Below are positions 1-9,791 of a DNA stretch of 30,562 nucleotides, piece after piece. Made by a program: the position numbers and the translations under genes. This DNA comes from Stephanodiscus triporus (lineage: Eukaryota > Bacillariophyta > Thalassiosirophyceae > Thalassiosirales > Thalassiosiraceae). Each line of letters starts with the position of its first letter. Positions within the stretch are counted from its first letter, which is position 1. The notes under the pieces were generated by a model, which saw only the letters and a program-made list of their open reading frames with translations, made no database searches and had not been told where the DNA came from. The stretch covers positions 1 to 30,562 of the forward strand of contig JALLAZ010000028.1 in NCBI GenBank assembly GCA_036939755.1, in the 5' to 3' direction.

Positions 1-307
1 CCAGCAAAATTTAAGATACGCCAGCAAAAACAACGCCAGAAAATACCGGCACTCGTTTTTATTTACGACAAGTCCACCCCACACACACCCAACCACAAAA
101 CTCTCGCTATCCGTCCGCGCCCCTCTATCCCAAGTCGCAGTGTCCCGCCGCGCACTCTCTTCCTTCGTCGTCGTCGTCATTCAAACTACGGCACTCCCAG
201 CCAGCTAACGACCATCGACCGACCATCGAGCTGCCCATCGTCGTCTCAGGCAGCGCATCTCTGCTCACTGCTCACGATACCACAAATCAGAGGACATCGG
301 AATAATC
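1..307. promoter_or_regulatory. 5' flank of the ISY1 gene
   Basis: No ORF is supported here. The stretch is C/T-rich on the plus strand, with CA-rich and TCG-repeat patches (around 165-180), and leads directly to the ISY1 start codon at 308. It probably holds the promoter and 5' UTR. No clear TATA box was identified. Confidence 0.4.
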
Positions 308-1367
308 ATGGCACGTCCCGAGGAGAAGGCCCAGGCCATGCTGAACAAGTGGGTGCGGATGCGGTGAGTTGCACGCGATGATAAACTGGGGGGGGGGGGG
401 GGCGAGAGCGTTGTGTTATTTTTGTGGCTTGCTCTGTCTCCATTTCGTTACTAAAAAATACCCCCACCGCCGCCCTGTTCGCGACGCTACTATTCGCAAA
501 AACCCCAGAGAGGAGAGCGATCCGAATTCGAAGATAAGCCGCGATTCCTCCCGCCGCCAGAAGCGTCCGTTCCTCGCGTCGCACTGCGAGCATCTCGCGG
601 ACGCCGAGCACTTCCGCCGGCAGATAATGCGCGAGATAGACGAGGGGGTGAGGAAGATACAGAACGCGGGACTCGGGGAGCACGCGATACGGGACCTGAA
701 CGACGGCATCAACAGGCTGATTAGGGAGAAGTACCACTGGAATCGCAGGATCAGGGAATTGGGGGGGAAGGATTACAACAAGGAGGAGAGGAGGGCGATG
801 GCGTTGGCCGAGCGGGAGGGGGGGGGGGGGGATGGGGGCGGCGCGGGGGGGGGGGGGGGAGGAGCGGGAGATCCCGGGGCCGTGGCCGCGATGGGGGTCG
901 GCCTCAAGGGCAGCGGGGGGTATCGGTACTTCGGAGCCGCCAGGGACCTGCCCGGGGTGAAGGAGCTCTTCGCCCGACATGCCGCCAAGACGGCGAAGCG
1001 CAAACGGGGGGATATCTACAAGTACATCACGCCCGACTATTACGGATTGAGGGACGAGGAGGACGGCGTGCTGCTGGAGTTGGAGGGGGAGATGGCCGCC
1101 GAAAAACGGGAGGAGTTGGCATCGCGTCGCGAGGAATACAGGGAAATGAAGCAACGACGGAAGAATCAAAAAGACATTAATGATCATGACGACGACGACG
1201 ACGACGACGATGAAGTGGGAGGTAGCGAGGAAAGCTCCGACGACGATTCATTTTTCGATGGAGTGATGAAGGGGATTTCGCCCCAAGCGGCTGTGCCCTC
1301 GCGGGAGGTTGTGGCACAAGCATTGCTGGAAGAGAAGAAGCAGGCTTTGTTGAATCGATTCACTTAA
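308..1367 (+). CDS. ISY1: Pre-mRNA-splicing factor ISY1-like protein
   Basis: Two exons, 308-363 and 509-1367, joined across a 145-base intron with donor GTGAGT and acceptor CCCAG; the join gives 304 residues, close to the usual ISY1 length of about 285. Exon 1 encodes the conserved ISY1 start (MARPEEKAQAMLNKW). Exon 2 carries the family blocks KRPFLASHCEHL, RQIMREID, IQNAGLGEHAIRDLNDGIN, RIRELGGKDYNK and YRYFGAARDLPGVKELF. ISY1 belongs to the NTC/Prp19-associated spliceosome and acts in the nucleus. A Gly-rich insertion encoded by two long G runs lies where other ISY1 proteins have a short linker. The C-terminal third is acidic (Asp run near 1189-1211) and Glu/Lys-rich. The start is the first ATG of the exon with family-like sequence. 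Identification is firm; only the poly-G lengths may be unreliable. Confidence 0.93.
388..859 (+). repeat. Three long poly-G runs in ISY1 intron and coding exon
   Basis: Runs of 15 G (388-402, in the intron), 14 G (818-831) and 15 G (845-859, both coding). The two coding runs and the GC-rich bases between them encode a Gly-rich loop. The density of G runs on the sense strand could form G-quadruplexes and is prone to length error. Confidence 0.85.
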
Positions 1368-2721
1368 TATGCGGAAGACATGCTATACCTATGGGTCGAT
1401 GAACCGAGAAATAGCCTGGAGACCAACTGGAATGGAAAGTAATGTTACCAACAAAGGTATTTTGCAGTGGCTGATTAATCATTAATAAAATTTGCTGTGA
1501 TATTGGGTAGAGGCACAGATAATTCGTGGAGTACCTCTCACCCTTTTATGCCAGTGCAAGCACCCTCTCATTGGAAATGAGACCATTCATCAACCGCCCT
1601 CCCCTCTCACGTCTACCATGGCCCTGGACTTCTCTGATGATGGGAAGACCAGTGTTTGGATTTGGAAGTCCAACTGCATGGCAAGACTTGGTAATGAAAT
1701 AATCCCGAGGAGAATATCGATGGCTATAGTAATGTTACATTTCACGTTCATGCGGTTAGGATTCTTACTGTCACCATCAACCGTGGCGCCGTTGTCGTCA
1801 TCAATTGTGTCGACGTTGTTCTCTGAGGCCAGGGACCTTCGTCGCAGAATACCTATGATTCAGTTTCCTGTGTACAAGGTGAAAACAAAAGCCGACGATT
1901 GCAAGGCTGTTGTAGTCAGACCTTGATGTTCTACGCGAGAGGAAGGGATGAGCTAATCTGTGCCGCGGGATCTTTGAGAATCAGTTTTCAAGACTGATGA
2001 AGTCAGATCTTGATGTTCTACGCGAGAGAGAGGATGAGCTCATCTGTCAAATGAAGCTAACGAGAGGTCTAAATAGATCCAAGATTTGCTGATGGGTTGG
2101 CAACCGATCATAGTAATATATTAGAGCCATAAAATTATATAAAATCAAATGAAGACTCTAACTGATGCCAACACTGCCTTTGTAAACAGCCGCAAAAACC
2201 AAAGATTCCATCTCGCAACATATATCTTGGGTGATGACTGGCTTATCTTAGCAATTTACATCATATACTCGGCTCCACATTCCATAGTTCTAAATCAAGG
2301 CAGTGGCTTGGACAGGGAGTTTCACATAGTGGTCATTGTCGACTTGGTTGACCTCATGACCTGCTACCGTACTTTCTTTGATTGCCGCCACATATCCAAT
2401 CTGTGGAAAATTGGGAATTTCAGGTGAACTAAGATTGGCGTAGATTGCGACTCAACATGCAGTACACACGGTAGCAACTTGATTTCAGGTTAGCTTTGAT
2501 CAGTTTTACAATTCTCTTCCTCGGCACAACTCATTTGTTCTTCGTAAAGATTGGACACTCTCTATGACGATGTCGGCAGCTTGACTTCGCAATCTGATGC
2601 GTTCTAGCGTCTGAACTTGCCTTGATCTCTGTCAGGCTCCTCTCTTTCTTTCTTCGGGCGGTCGGATCGTCTTTTTCTATCTTAAACTCAACACCTTGAG
2701 TATCAGATATAAGGAGCTAGA
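1368..2721. other. Intergenic region without a supported gene
   Basis: Two short ORFs on the plus strand (1618-1926 and 2149-2427) show no family resemblance and no splice context, so they are not called. The region contains an imperfect direct repeat at 1915-2047. Bases 2650-2721 lead into the next gene and are probably its promoter and 5' UTR. Confidence 0.5.
1915..2047 (+). repeat. Imperfect direct repeat, 87-base period
   Basis: Copy A (1915-1961) and copy B (2002-2047) share the core TTGATGTTCTACGCGAGAG and the tail ATGAGCTxATCTGT, with a few substitutions and a small indel. The 40 bases between copies are not repeated. Confidence 0.8.
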
Positions 2722-3962
2722 ATGTCTTTTGATGGTCATAATTCTAATGGACTCCCAAAAGACTTTGTTGATGGCGACCCTTCGCCAGTCTCTGGAGCAG
2801 CTGAAGCTGACGGATATCGAACTGCCCGGTGCGTGCCGCTCTCATCTACGTCGTGCTTTCTTGAAGACGCAATGGAAATGTGTTCGCTCGTTTGCTTTTC
2901 TGTCGTACATTCATCGCTCCTGACGATATCCCAATGTTATCCATTCGAACACAGTGGGGCAGTTCGATCTCCACCAGCTTCAGCTGCTCCAGAGACTGGC
3001 GAAGGGTCGCCATCAACAAAGTCTTTAGGGAGTCCATTACAATCATCGCTATTTAAGGGCGAAGGCAAACATGAAGAAGACGATTTAATTAATCATGACG
3101 ATAAGAGTGTAGGTTCTTGGCCTCCAAGTAATAACCCCACGGACCCAAAAGAAGGAAACGGGAAGGTAAGTTTATAACATGACTCATTGTTTCATCATCT
3201 TTCATCTATTTGCAGTTCATATGTGCCTTGAAATCACAGCCTGGCAACTTCACACCGGCTGATTTAACTGAAAAAGAGATCAATGTAATCAAAAGCAAGG
3301 CAAAGAGAGACTCAGATTATGATAAATTCAAAGAGTGGTTTGAGGAGTTGCTTTCAACTGAGCTTCTACGACACCGGAGTGACTGGGACAATGACCATGA
3401 AATGATTGGCGAAGAAGAAAGGGCTTTCATTCAGCAGAAAATAACAGGTTTGGAAGAATCGCAGCATACGCAGCATACGAAAGACAGGCTTGTTTATGTA
3501 TTGAACAATAGCGCCGGCTGGACTTACGTTGAATTGTGGCGGATGATGGTATTGTGCTGCTATGAAAACATTGCCAGAGGAGAGTATGATACACCTAAAC
3601 CTAAAGCGGGACAAGGAAAGGAGAAAGACGAGAAGAAAAGTATTATTGCATGCAATAGAGAGTTTAAGAAGTTTAAGAAGTTTAAGAAGAAGCTTGGTGA
3701 TTGGACAGAAGCAAATAATCTTGACCAAACAACGGTGAATAACAAGGACAACATGTTTATACAATACGCAAAACAAGTTACTCAGGCGTACGGTTTCATG
3801 TCCGACACAGTTAAGAAAAGGCTGGTTTATGTGTTGGATAAATACATCGGCAGGACCTATTCAGAGATTATTTGGATAACCATCGAAAGCTTTGGAGTTA
3901 TGGTTGGATCGAGAGGCCGGTATAAGAAAATAAAGACAGACGAGAGTAACAGTGACGTTTAA
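2722..3962 (+). CDS. Unrecognised two-exon protein with an internal duplicated module
   Basis: Exons 2722-3165 and 3216-3962 join in phase 0 across a 50-base intron (GTAAGT donor, TTTGCAG acceptor), giving about 396 residues. No family was recognised. The first 110 residues are encoded by a long inverted repeat (2738-3046) plus its spacer and look low in constraint. The second exon is Lys/Glu-rich and carries two similar modules: KDRLVYVLNNSAGWTYVELW and KKRLVYVLDKYIGRTYSEII, each preceded by a charged helix-like stretch. A short FKKFKKFKK run comes from a 9-base tandem repeat near 3662-3690. The start at 2722 is the first ATG of the open frame; a later start could be used if the repeat is a later insertion. 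The splice join is well supported, but the function is unknown. Confidence 0.65.
2738..3046. repeat. Long inverted repeat with about 90-base arms
   Basis: Left arm 2738-2827 matches the reverse complement of right arm 2957-3046 with about six mismatches in 90 bases (roughly 93 percent), separated by a 129-base spacer. Both arms can be read as the same peptide, including TLLMATLRQSLEQLKL, left arm on the plus strand and right arm on the minus strand. Transcription would yield a long hairpin. No target-site duplication was recognised. Confidence 0.9.
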
Positions 3963-4607
3963 TGCTCTGTCTTGATAGATAAATACTCGAATGAAAGTCT
4001 TGCACCATAAGTAACAGACCATGGTGATGGGTGAGGATGTTCATTTCATCCTACATCATCATTCAATAGGCGTAAGGTGGTCTTCCTACCTAAGTTCGTT
4101 GTGATAAGATCTTACAGATAAAGAGTCTAGCGTTTTACCGTCCTTGTGTATGCGCGCGACGGCTGGGCGCTGGGCGACGTCGACGTCCCGGCGCGCGAGG
4201 GGCCCGGCGTCGCGAGGCCGCATCAAGTGGCCCCAATCAACGAGACGTCGTGTAGGGGTGTGTCGAGCGCTGCCGTATGTAGTATGTACTCCGGCGACAT
4301 CTCTGGCTTTCGCCCCACTCTCTGGCGCCCCGTCGAGATTCGCCGTATGGTAGCCATGGCACCCTCCCCCCTCTCTCCCTCCTAGCGCGAGTATCGAACA
4401 AGTCGCGACCGACGGCGCGAAGTCAAGATTCGGAGGACATTGAACTCTAAATACGTAGGAATTCATAATATAAAAAGACAGAGAAATGATGTGTCTCGGG
4501 CGAAGCATTTCCTCGAAGGATGAGTGAACATCCCCCCTTCCTCCATTCTCCCCTCCAACGCCTCCTCTCGATAGCGCCACCTCAACGCAATACAAAACCG
4601 GATCAGT
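3963..4607. other. Intergenic region, no supported gene
   Basis: This stretch separates two plus-strand genes. Overlapping ORFs on both strands in the GC-rich part (4140-4390) have arginine-rich, non-conserved translations typical of frame shadows. The final 100 bases are probably the promoter and 5' UTR of the START-domain gene. Nothing else was seen. Confidence 0.5.
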
Positions 4608-5926
4608 ATGAAGTCGAAACCGCCACGCATAAAGCGATGGAACGCGACTACGCCATATTTGAGACTCGCAATAATATTCCTCGGAGTCGTTGCCATCATC
4701 CTGTCATTATCATGGACGCTATTCGACTTCCCGCGCACTATAGAAATGATGACGTCGTCGTTCCTTGCGACGATAATATCATCCGGAAAGAATAACGTCG
4801 AAACGTGCCCATTCTCCTCGTCTATGGATCGTTCGTCGGTAGGGACGGGCGACGTGGGCGCGGAGAGGACCTCGTCTCCCTCTCGCCCGCACCGGGGGAA
4901 GGTAATTGGCGCGAACGTCAAGGCATCGGACGTAAGAGGTCACTCCAGTGTGTTTCTCTTTGAGCATTTCGCGGTTTTAGTTTGCGCCGACGCCCTCGTC
5001 GCACTTTTTTTCTTTTTCCTCCTTTTATTTTCATTTAAATCAGCTCGCCGATGCCTACAGGGCCATCAAATCAGAATACTCCGAACTCGCGTTGCATCCG
5101 TCGTCCGCATCGCGATGGCGGGTCATAAAGTCGCACCCCGACGGTTCGGAGGTGTCCCTCCTTGATCATCCCGACGACCCGTCCTGTCCGTACGTTCGCA
5201 TGACCTCCATCATGCCCGGGACCATTCGAGACGTTTGGGTAAGTATTCGCGAGATCCTGTGTATGGCATTATTTGGTCGTCGTGCGCGGAGTTGGATGAT
5301 CTCATTTCTAATGCCGAAGAGCTGCTCCGTTCGCGCATTTCTCGTCTTGCACCCATCAGGAATTTTTGGACATGAGCAACTGGTCGACCAACATGCCGAG
5401 AATGGACCCGTTCTACGAGGGTCTCACCGTGTACGGCGAGTACGAGCACGGCGGCATACGAATGAAATTGGCCCGCAAGACGATGAGGAGGCTCGTCGCG
5501 TTCGGCAAGCGCGATTTCGCGTTCGTGAGCGTCTCCGACCATCCCCGCGCGAACGACGGAGCGTGGGTTTCCGGGACTGTGTCCGTCGTGACCGATACCA
5601 TACCGAGGGCGGGGGGGTACGTGAGGGCATATCAGGACAGCGTCGCGTTTTACGAGCCCCTGGACGACGATTCGTCCACCGGCTTTCCCAGGATGAGACT
5701 GACGATCGTCTTTCGAATCGACCTGAACGATTCCAGCGACGGCGGCGACGGGGGCTACGTGCCCATGTTCGTGTACGTGAAGACCGTGGGGGCCACCGGG
5801 ATGGCCTCCGTTCAAAATATGAAGCGATTGATTGCGGAGGGGAACCGAGGCAGGAGAAACGACGACCTGAAGTCATGTGATGGTAACTGGTTGACAAAGA
5901 TTTTGAATGGCAAAAGGAAATGCTGA
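4608..5926 (+). CDS. Membrane-anchored START-domain lipid-binding protein
   Basis: Three exons, 4608-4931, 5044-5238 and 5360-5926, join in phase 0 (donors GTAAGA and GTAAGT, acceptors AAATCAG and CATCAG), giving 361 residues. Residues about 18-40 (YLRLAIIFLGVVAIILSLSW) form one hydrophobic span, probably a signal anchor. From about residue 109 to 335 the sequence follows the START pattern: helix with DAYRAIKSEY, then RWRVIKSHPDGSEV, YVRMTSIMPGTIRDVWEFLD, an R(R)LVAFGKRDF-like RDF element with WVSGTVSVVTD, GYVRAYQDSVAFYEP, FRIDLNDSS, YVPMFVYVKTV and a final amphipathic helix. START domains bind a lipid in a hydrophobic pocket and move or sense it; tethering suggests action at a membrane contact site, which is inference. 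It is more GC-rich than the gene before it. Confidence 0.75.
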
Positions 5927-5936
5927 CAGATGACTA

Positions 5937-6337
5937 ATGACTTCACTGATTGAGAGGCAATATGAGGGTGGATTTTGTGAGTTCGGAATCGTTAGGAAGC
6001 CCGCATACGCCTTGGAGCGGCTCAATTGGATTTCGTATCGCCTATTTTCCGTTGCCCCCTACAACGCTGGTCATTCGAATTGAGGCAGCGGATGGTCATC
6101 GTCATTACTACGGATTAGTTCCGGGGGCGGTTGCGTCCTGCTATGCTTGTCATTCCAGCGAGAAGATTCAATATCTTAATATCTTGTACGTTAAAGATAC
6201 CTTTCTCCGACCTTTGATGGCGTGTGTTCAAGGGGAACTTGAAAGGTAAACGTTTCAATTATCCTTCTGGATTCGAAGAAAAATTGTTCTGGGTGCCCGA
6301 CGTCTGCCGTAACTATTTCGATAGAAGAATGGCTTGA
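5937..6337 (+). pseudogene. Probable gene remnant downstream of the START gene
   Basis: Three short protein-like stretches lie in consecutive but different frames on the plus strand. An ATG at 5937 opens 48 codons containing EFGIVRKPAYALERLNW. A second frame runs from about 6080 to 6246 (EAADGHRHYYGLVPGAV, SEKIQYLNILYVKDTFLRP). A third runs from about 6247 to 6337 (PSGFEEKLFWVPDVCRNYF). No splice sites joining them were convincing, so frameshift decay is the simplest reading. The family was not recognised. Alternatively this is the START gene's 3' UTR with chance ORFs. Bases 6338-6680 hold nothing recognisable. Confidence 0.3.
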
Positions 6338-6680
6338 CGTGCATCTCATCACTGGCTGCTCTTCAATAAAAGTTAATCCTAAAGCGATGCGCCATTACTC
6401 TTCGCTATGCATTCTTTATGCATGTGACTTCTCTCTTCATTCTTATTCGTCTGGGTCTTGACAATTTGTCAGAATAACTTCCATTTTGTAACAAGGTCGA
6501 TGTTTGGTACTGTTATTTGTTATCATCTGGTCTATCGAGTCAAATACTACCTCCAGTCAGCAAAGACACCAACAAAAAATCTTTCCATTATTCTATTGTT
6601 ACAAAACACACAGACACCTACTCCTATTTGAAACGAAAATAGATTCGTCGACACTGCAACACCACTCGCTTTCCCTCATT

Positions 6681-8333
6681 TCATATACTCTCCGCATTAT
6701 TCAGGCTGGACAGGCTGATGTTAATCGCGGGTCCGCCTCCGTACCCGAGCCCGACCCTCCCGTTGTGTCCTTGCCCAAGGCCGCCGCCCGACACCACGCC
6801 AAGCCTCTTGATATCGTCCAAGGTTTCCCTGGGGACGGTGCTGCTCCACAGTGCCTCGCGAAGGCTCAGCGGATCCTCCAGTTTGCTGAATCCCAGCGAC
6901 GACGACGCGGGAGGACGATACCGATACGTCGGCGATTCCTCGGCGATATTCCCATCCTCGTCGATACACGGTTCGATGTCCTCCTCGTCTTCCTCGCCGT
7001 CGTCCCGTCTGTGCGATAATAATGCCGATCGCAATGCCGATCGCCGGTCGTCGCCGCCGCCACTGCCATTCGATATCAAATTTCTCTTCCTTCGTCGCTT
7101 GTCGATGCCATCAAACAGCCAACCGATGAGACTCGTTCCCGACTTTCCATCCTCGCAATCCATCCCCTCCGGGAGATACTCCTTGTATGTAAACGTGAAC
7201 AGGTGCCCGATCGAGAAGAACACCATCTCGACGCAGACCAGGTAGTCGATGATCCCCCCCGCGACGTCGTCGCCGCTCCAGTTGCCCACGTCGCCGATGA
7301 ACCCGTGCGACCTCAGGAAGTATATGCCGACGTCTTGCCAAAAAGTGAAGAAGATGACCCCCTTGACGCAAAGGAACTTTCCCACGGGATGCCAGTCGAC
7401 GGGATGACGCAGGTCGGACTTCACGGCGTGGAATAGCTTCACGAGGCAGTAGAGCGCGTACATGACGCTGACGTTGAGGATCGTCGTCGCGTACACGTAT
7501 GCGGTGTCCCAGCTGAACGTGCCCTCGCCGTACCATCCGCTGGGGAGGAAGACGAACGTCGTCAGTAGCGTGACGACCGTCTTGGTGACGACGTACTGCA
7601 ACACGCCGTGCTTGATCTTGTGTAGGAATTCGGTTCCCATGTCCCAACGCCGACGCAGGCAAGGCACCGCCCTCGAGACGAGCCTGGGGTGACACCCCAG
7701 CGACGCATCCTTCCGACTTAGCAGGTCGGCCATCCGCTCCTCCCCCCCGAGTAATTCGATGAGGTAGTAAACGAAGCTCTGTATAACGTACGCCTCGTAC
7801 AGGTCTCGCATGAGGACGATGTAAACGCGCGCCGGTCCGTGGAAGCGCAATCCCAGCCACGACTGGACGGAGTACAGCGGCACCATGAATAGAATCCTGA
7901 CGACGAACTTCTGAACGTCGGGGGCGTACCAGTTGTACAGGTGGGACAGGATCGACCGCACGCTCAGCACGAGGGTGACGATGACGAAGGAAGCCGCGGA
8001 GTAGAAGGCGGCGACGTCGGCCTCGCCCCTGCGAGCGTCGTTTATCGCAGAGCGGAGCAGGAGGGGGAAGACGACCAGGAGGAATATCGCCGTGGAGGAC
8101 AGGGCGAGGACGCGGCCAAGGCGCTTCATCAGGAGGGACGTCGACGGGAGGGATCGGGACAGGCTGAATGTCGCCACGGGTATGTCGTCGCGATGACCGC
8201 CACTCCCATCGGTCGCGGGCAGAGCATCCAACGACGAAGCTGCATTCTGCGATTTGTAATAATCTTCAATGATGGCCGACTCGTCGAATGACGACAAAAG
8301 CGACGACGGCGGAGGCATCGTCATCCGATGCAT
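6681..8333 (-). CDS. TMEM184/DUF300 (organic solute transporter alpha-like) membrane protein
   Basis: A single open exon of 550 residues from ATG at 8333. The hallmark block of the Ostalpha/TMEM184/LAZ1 family is clear: LYNWYAPDVQKFVVRILFMV (about 132-151), PLYSVQSWLGLRF, RDLYEAYVIQSFVYYLIELL, and later KFLCVKGVIFFTFWQDVGIY (about 319-338). Hydrophobic spans fall near residues 80-95, 108-127, 143-162, 180-196, 248-264, 278-301, 319-340 and 361-383, matching the seven or so helices of the family. The N-terminal 65 residues and the C-terminal 160 are hydrophilic, the latter acidic then Gly-rich. Members sit in endomembranes or the plasma membrane and are linked to solute or steroid transport and vacuole integrity; the substrate here is unknown. 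A second and third Met at residues 4 and 6 could also start it. It converges on the START gene. Confidence 0.9.
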   Translation of the reverse strand: MHRMTMPPPSSLLSSFDESAIIEDYYKSQNAASSLDALPATDGSGGHRDDIPVATFSLSRSLPSTSLLMKRLGRVLALSSTAIFLLVVFPLLLRSAINDARRGEADVAAFYSAASFVIVTLVLSVRSILSHLYNWYAPDVQKFVVRILFMVPLYSVQSWLGLRFHGPARVYIVLMRDLYEAYVIQSFVYYLIELLGGEERMADLLSRKDASLGCHPRLVSRAVPCLRRRWDMGTEFLHKIKHGVLQYVVTKTVVTLLTTFVFLPSGWYGEGTFSWDTAYVYATTILNVSVMYALYCLVKLFHAVKSDLRHPVDWHPVGKFLCVKGVIFFTFWQDVGIYFLRSHGFIGDVGNWSGDDVAGGIIDYLVCVEMVFFSIGHLFTFTYKEYLPEGMDCEDGKSGTSLIGWLFDGIDKRRRKRNLISNGSGGGDDRRSALRSALLSHRRDDGEEDEEDIEPCIDEDGNIAEESPTYRYRPPASSSLGFSKLEDPLSLREALWSSTVPRETLDDIKRLGVVSGGGLGQGHNGRVGLGYGGGPAINISLSSLNNAESI

Positions 8334-8614
8334 CGCCGTCGTTTAGACGATCGACTTCTTGGCCGACGGGAATAGTTAGAGGGTGGTCATATGTACATAA
8401 AGGGAATGAATATGGGGGTGTCAATGTAAGATACGTAAATTGCAAAACAAAACCATGAAACGCAAAATTCCCCGCTACAGCAGAGAAGGCAAGAAGTAGA
8501 TAAGTTACTACTTCCAGAACCAAAGTTAATGCATAAAACATTTCCCTTAAAGCTAATTTCTAGAGAGTGCAGCAAATCCCGTGTTGCATTCCCACAGTCT
8601 TGCAGAATATGAAG

Positions 8615-9709
8615 TCAATAATTATTACTATTTTTGTGCAGTGCAATTTCTCCCCCGAGGTCAAACAAATTAGATATTAGGCTCTTGTCCACAAACGATT
8701 CTTCCGAACTCCTTGGCCACTCTTTGCAACACTTTCGTGCGGTTTGTAGACTTTGTGAGGTGTGATCATCACTGATTGACTTGAATTTTCCCTTATCATT
8801 TTCTATCCCGAGTAATTCATCACCTCCTGCCGATTCTATTACCAGGAGAGCTAAGCCCTGTTTCCTGTAAAGCTCAATGGATAACATATGAAAAACATCC
8901 GTAACAACTTGCACAAAATTTTCCATGTCTTCGTTGATGTCATCCCACCCTAGCCCACATCCAGACCCCTCCGTTTCTCCTATTTCATCCTCGTTGGCTG
9001 CAGATTCTGAACAATGAAACTTCCATAGAGTATCCACAACCCTTCCCAACGCGTCGTGGCATTCTGCGATTTGTGACATCAGAGTGCGCAATCCCGTCAA
9101 CATCTTCTCGTGCTGTGTCAAATCATTGGTAAATGCAAGTTGGATATCCTCTGCGTATAGATGGAATGAGTAGGATGACTCATTGGCTCGGCCCAAGAAA
9201 CCACAATACTTCCAGGAGTCATCTCGGTTGCTGCCGTCCATGTCACCCCATGCTCCCCGTAGATCTTTAGATGATGATGAGTGCAGAAATTTCCACTCTA
9301 CCGACAGCCTCGATCGAATGCTAACGATATTCTGCAATACGGGCAATATTTGATCATCCGCGTCGAACCACGTGTGGTAGACCTTGTCGTTGAACGAGCG
9401 AAGTAGTTGATTGTATCGTTTCCTGTCAGTCCTTGTTTTCGTTGACTGCTTCAAAGTTAGCGATGATGGCGTCGTTGCGTCGTTGGAGCCATCACTCACG
9501 GATGAGGGCTTCAGAGGAGTTTTCCCCAATGAATTTTTCTTTTTCTTCTTTCTTCTTCTGGTAGTGTCAGTTTGTAGTGCGGCCAATGAGGACGTATCAT
9601 CATCATTCTTTACCTCCGCGAGAGGAACTTTACCTGTAAGCATGAATGATTCGAACCCTTGACGAATCGCCTCCGCATCATCATCAATGCCACTGATGCC
9701 TGAAGCCAT
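8615..9709 (-). CDS. Hypothetical protein, possibly CINP-like (CDK2-interacting protein)
   Basis: A single exon of 364 residues from ATG at 9709. The first 100 residues are charged with a Lys run (TRRRKKKKKNS, about 50-60). A helical region starts near residue 105: YHTWFDADDQILPVLQNIVS, followed later by HEKMLTGLRTLMSQI and FVQVVTDVFHMLSIELYRKQ. This order (a W-containing helix with an N(I/L) block, a heptad middle, a F-x-V-x-x-x-L...YRK motif, then W and a short C-terminal helix) recalls CINP, which works with CDK2 and ATRIP in DNA replication and checkpoint signalling. The resemblance is by eye only; a generic coiled-coil protein is the alternative. It lies 82 bases downstream of the next minus-strand gene. 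Confidence 0.45.
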   Translation of the reverse strand: MASGISGIDDDAEAIRQGFESFMLTGKVPLAEVKNDDDTSSLAALQTDTTRRRKKKKKNSLGKTPLKPSSVSDGSNDATTPSSLTLKQSTKTRTDRKRYNQLLRSFNDKVYHTWFDADDQILPVLQNIVSIRSRLSVEWKFLHSSSSKDLRGAWGDMDGSNRDDSWKYCGFLGRANESSYSFHLYAEDIQLAFTNDLTQHEKMLTGLRTLMSQIAECHDALGRVVDTLWKFHCSESAANEDEIGETEGSGCGLGWDDINEDMENFVQVVTDVFHMLSIELYRKQGLALLVIESAGGDELLGIENDKGKFKSISDDHTSQSLQTARKCCKEWPRSSEESFVDKSLISNLFDLGGEIALHKNSNNY

Positions 9710-9791
9710 CGTCGAATTTATGTTTCAAGTGTTAATTTCTCCGATGGCTATCCTCATTCGTCTGCTCCAAACTCTTCCTTGGCACCGCTGC

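Noticed and set aside
306..1187. Long minus-strand ORF opposite ISY1
   Set aside because: Pro/Leu/Arg-rich translation antisense to a conserved gene; a shadow of the plus-strand frame.
1618..1926. Plus ORF of 102 codons
   Set aside because: No conserved motif, no splice context, and it ends at the start of a non-coding direct repeat.
2149..2427. Plus ORF of 92 codons
   Set aside because: Composition and content look like chance; no family or neighbouring exon found.
4086..4595. Minus-strand ORF of 169 codons upstream of the START gene
   Set aside because: Low-constraint Arg/Gly/Pro sequence with no family features, in a GC-rich patch that opens all frames.
5092..5880. 262-codon plus ORF overlapping the START gene
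   Set aside because: It includes the true exon 2 but then runs through the intron into an Arg-rich shadow frame; the spliced model explains it.
7111..7860. 249-codon minus ORF inside the TMEM184 gene
   Set aside because: Arg/His/Pro-rich alternative frame of a clearly recognised membrane protein.
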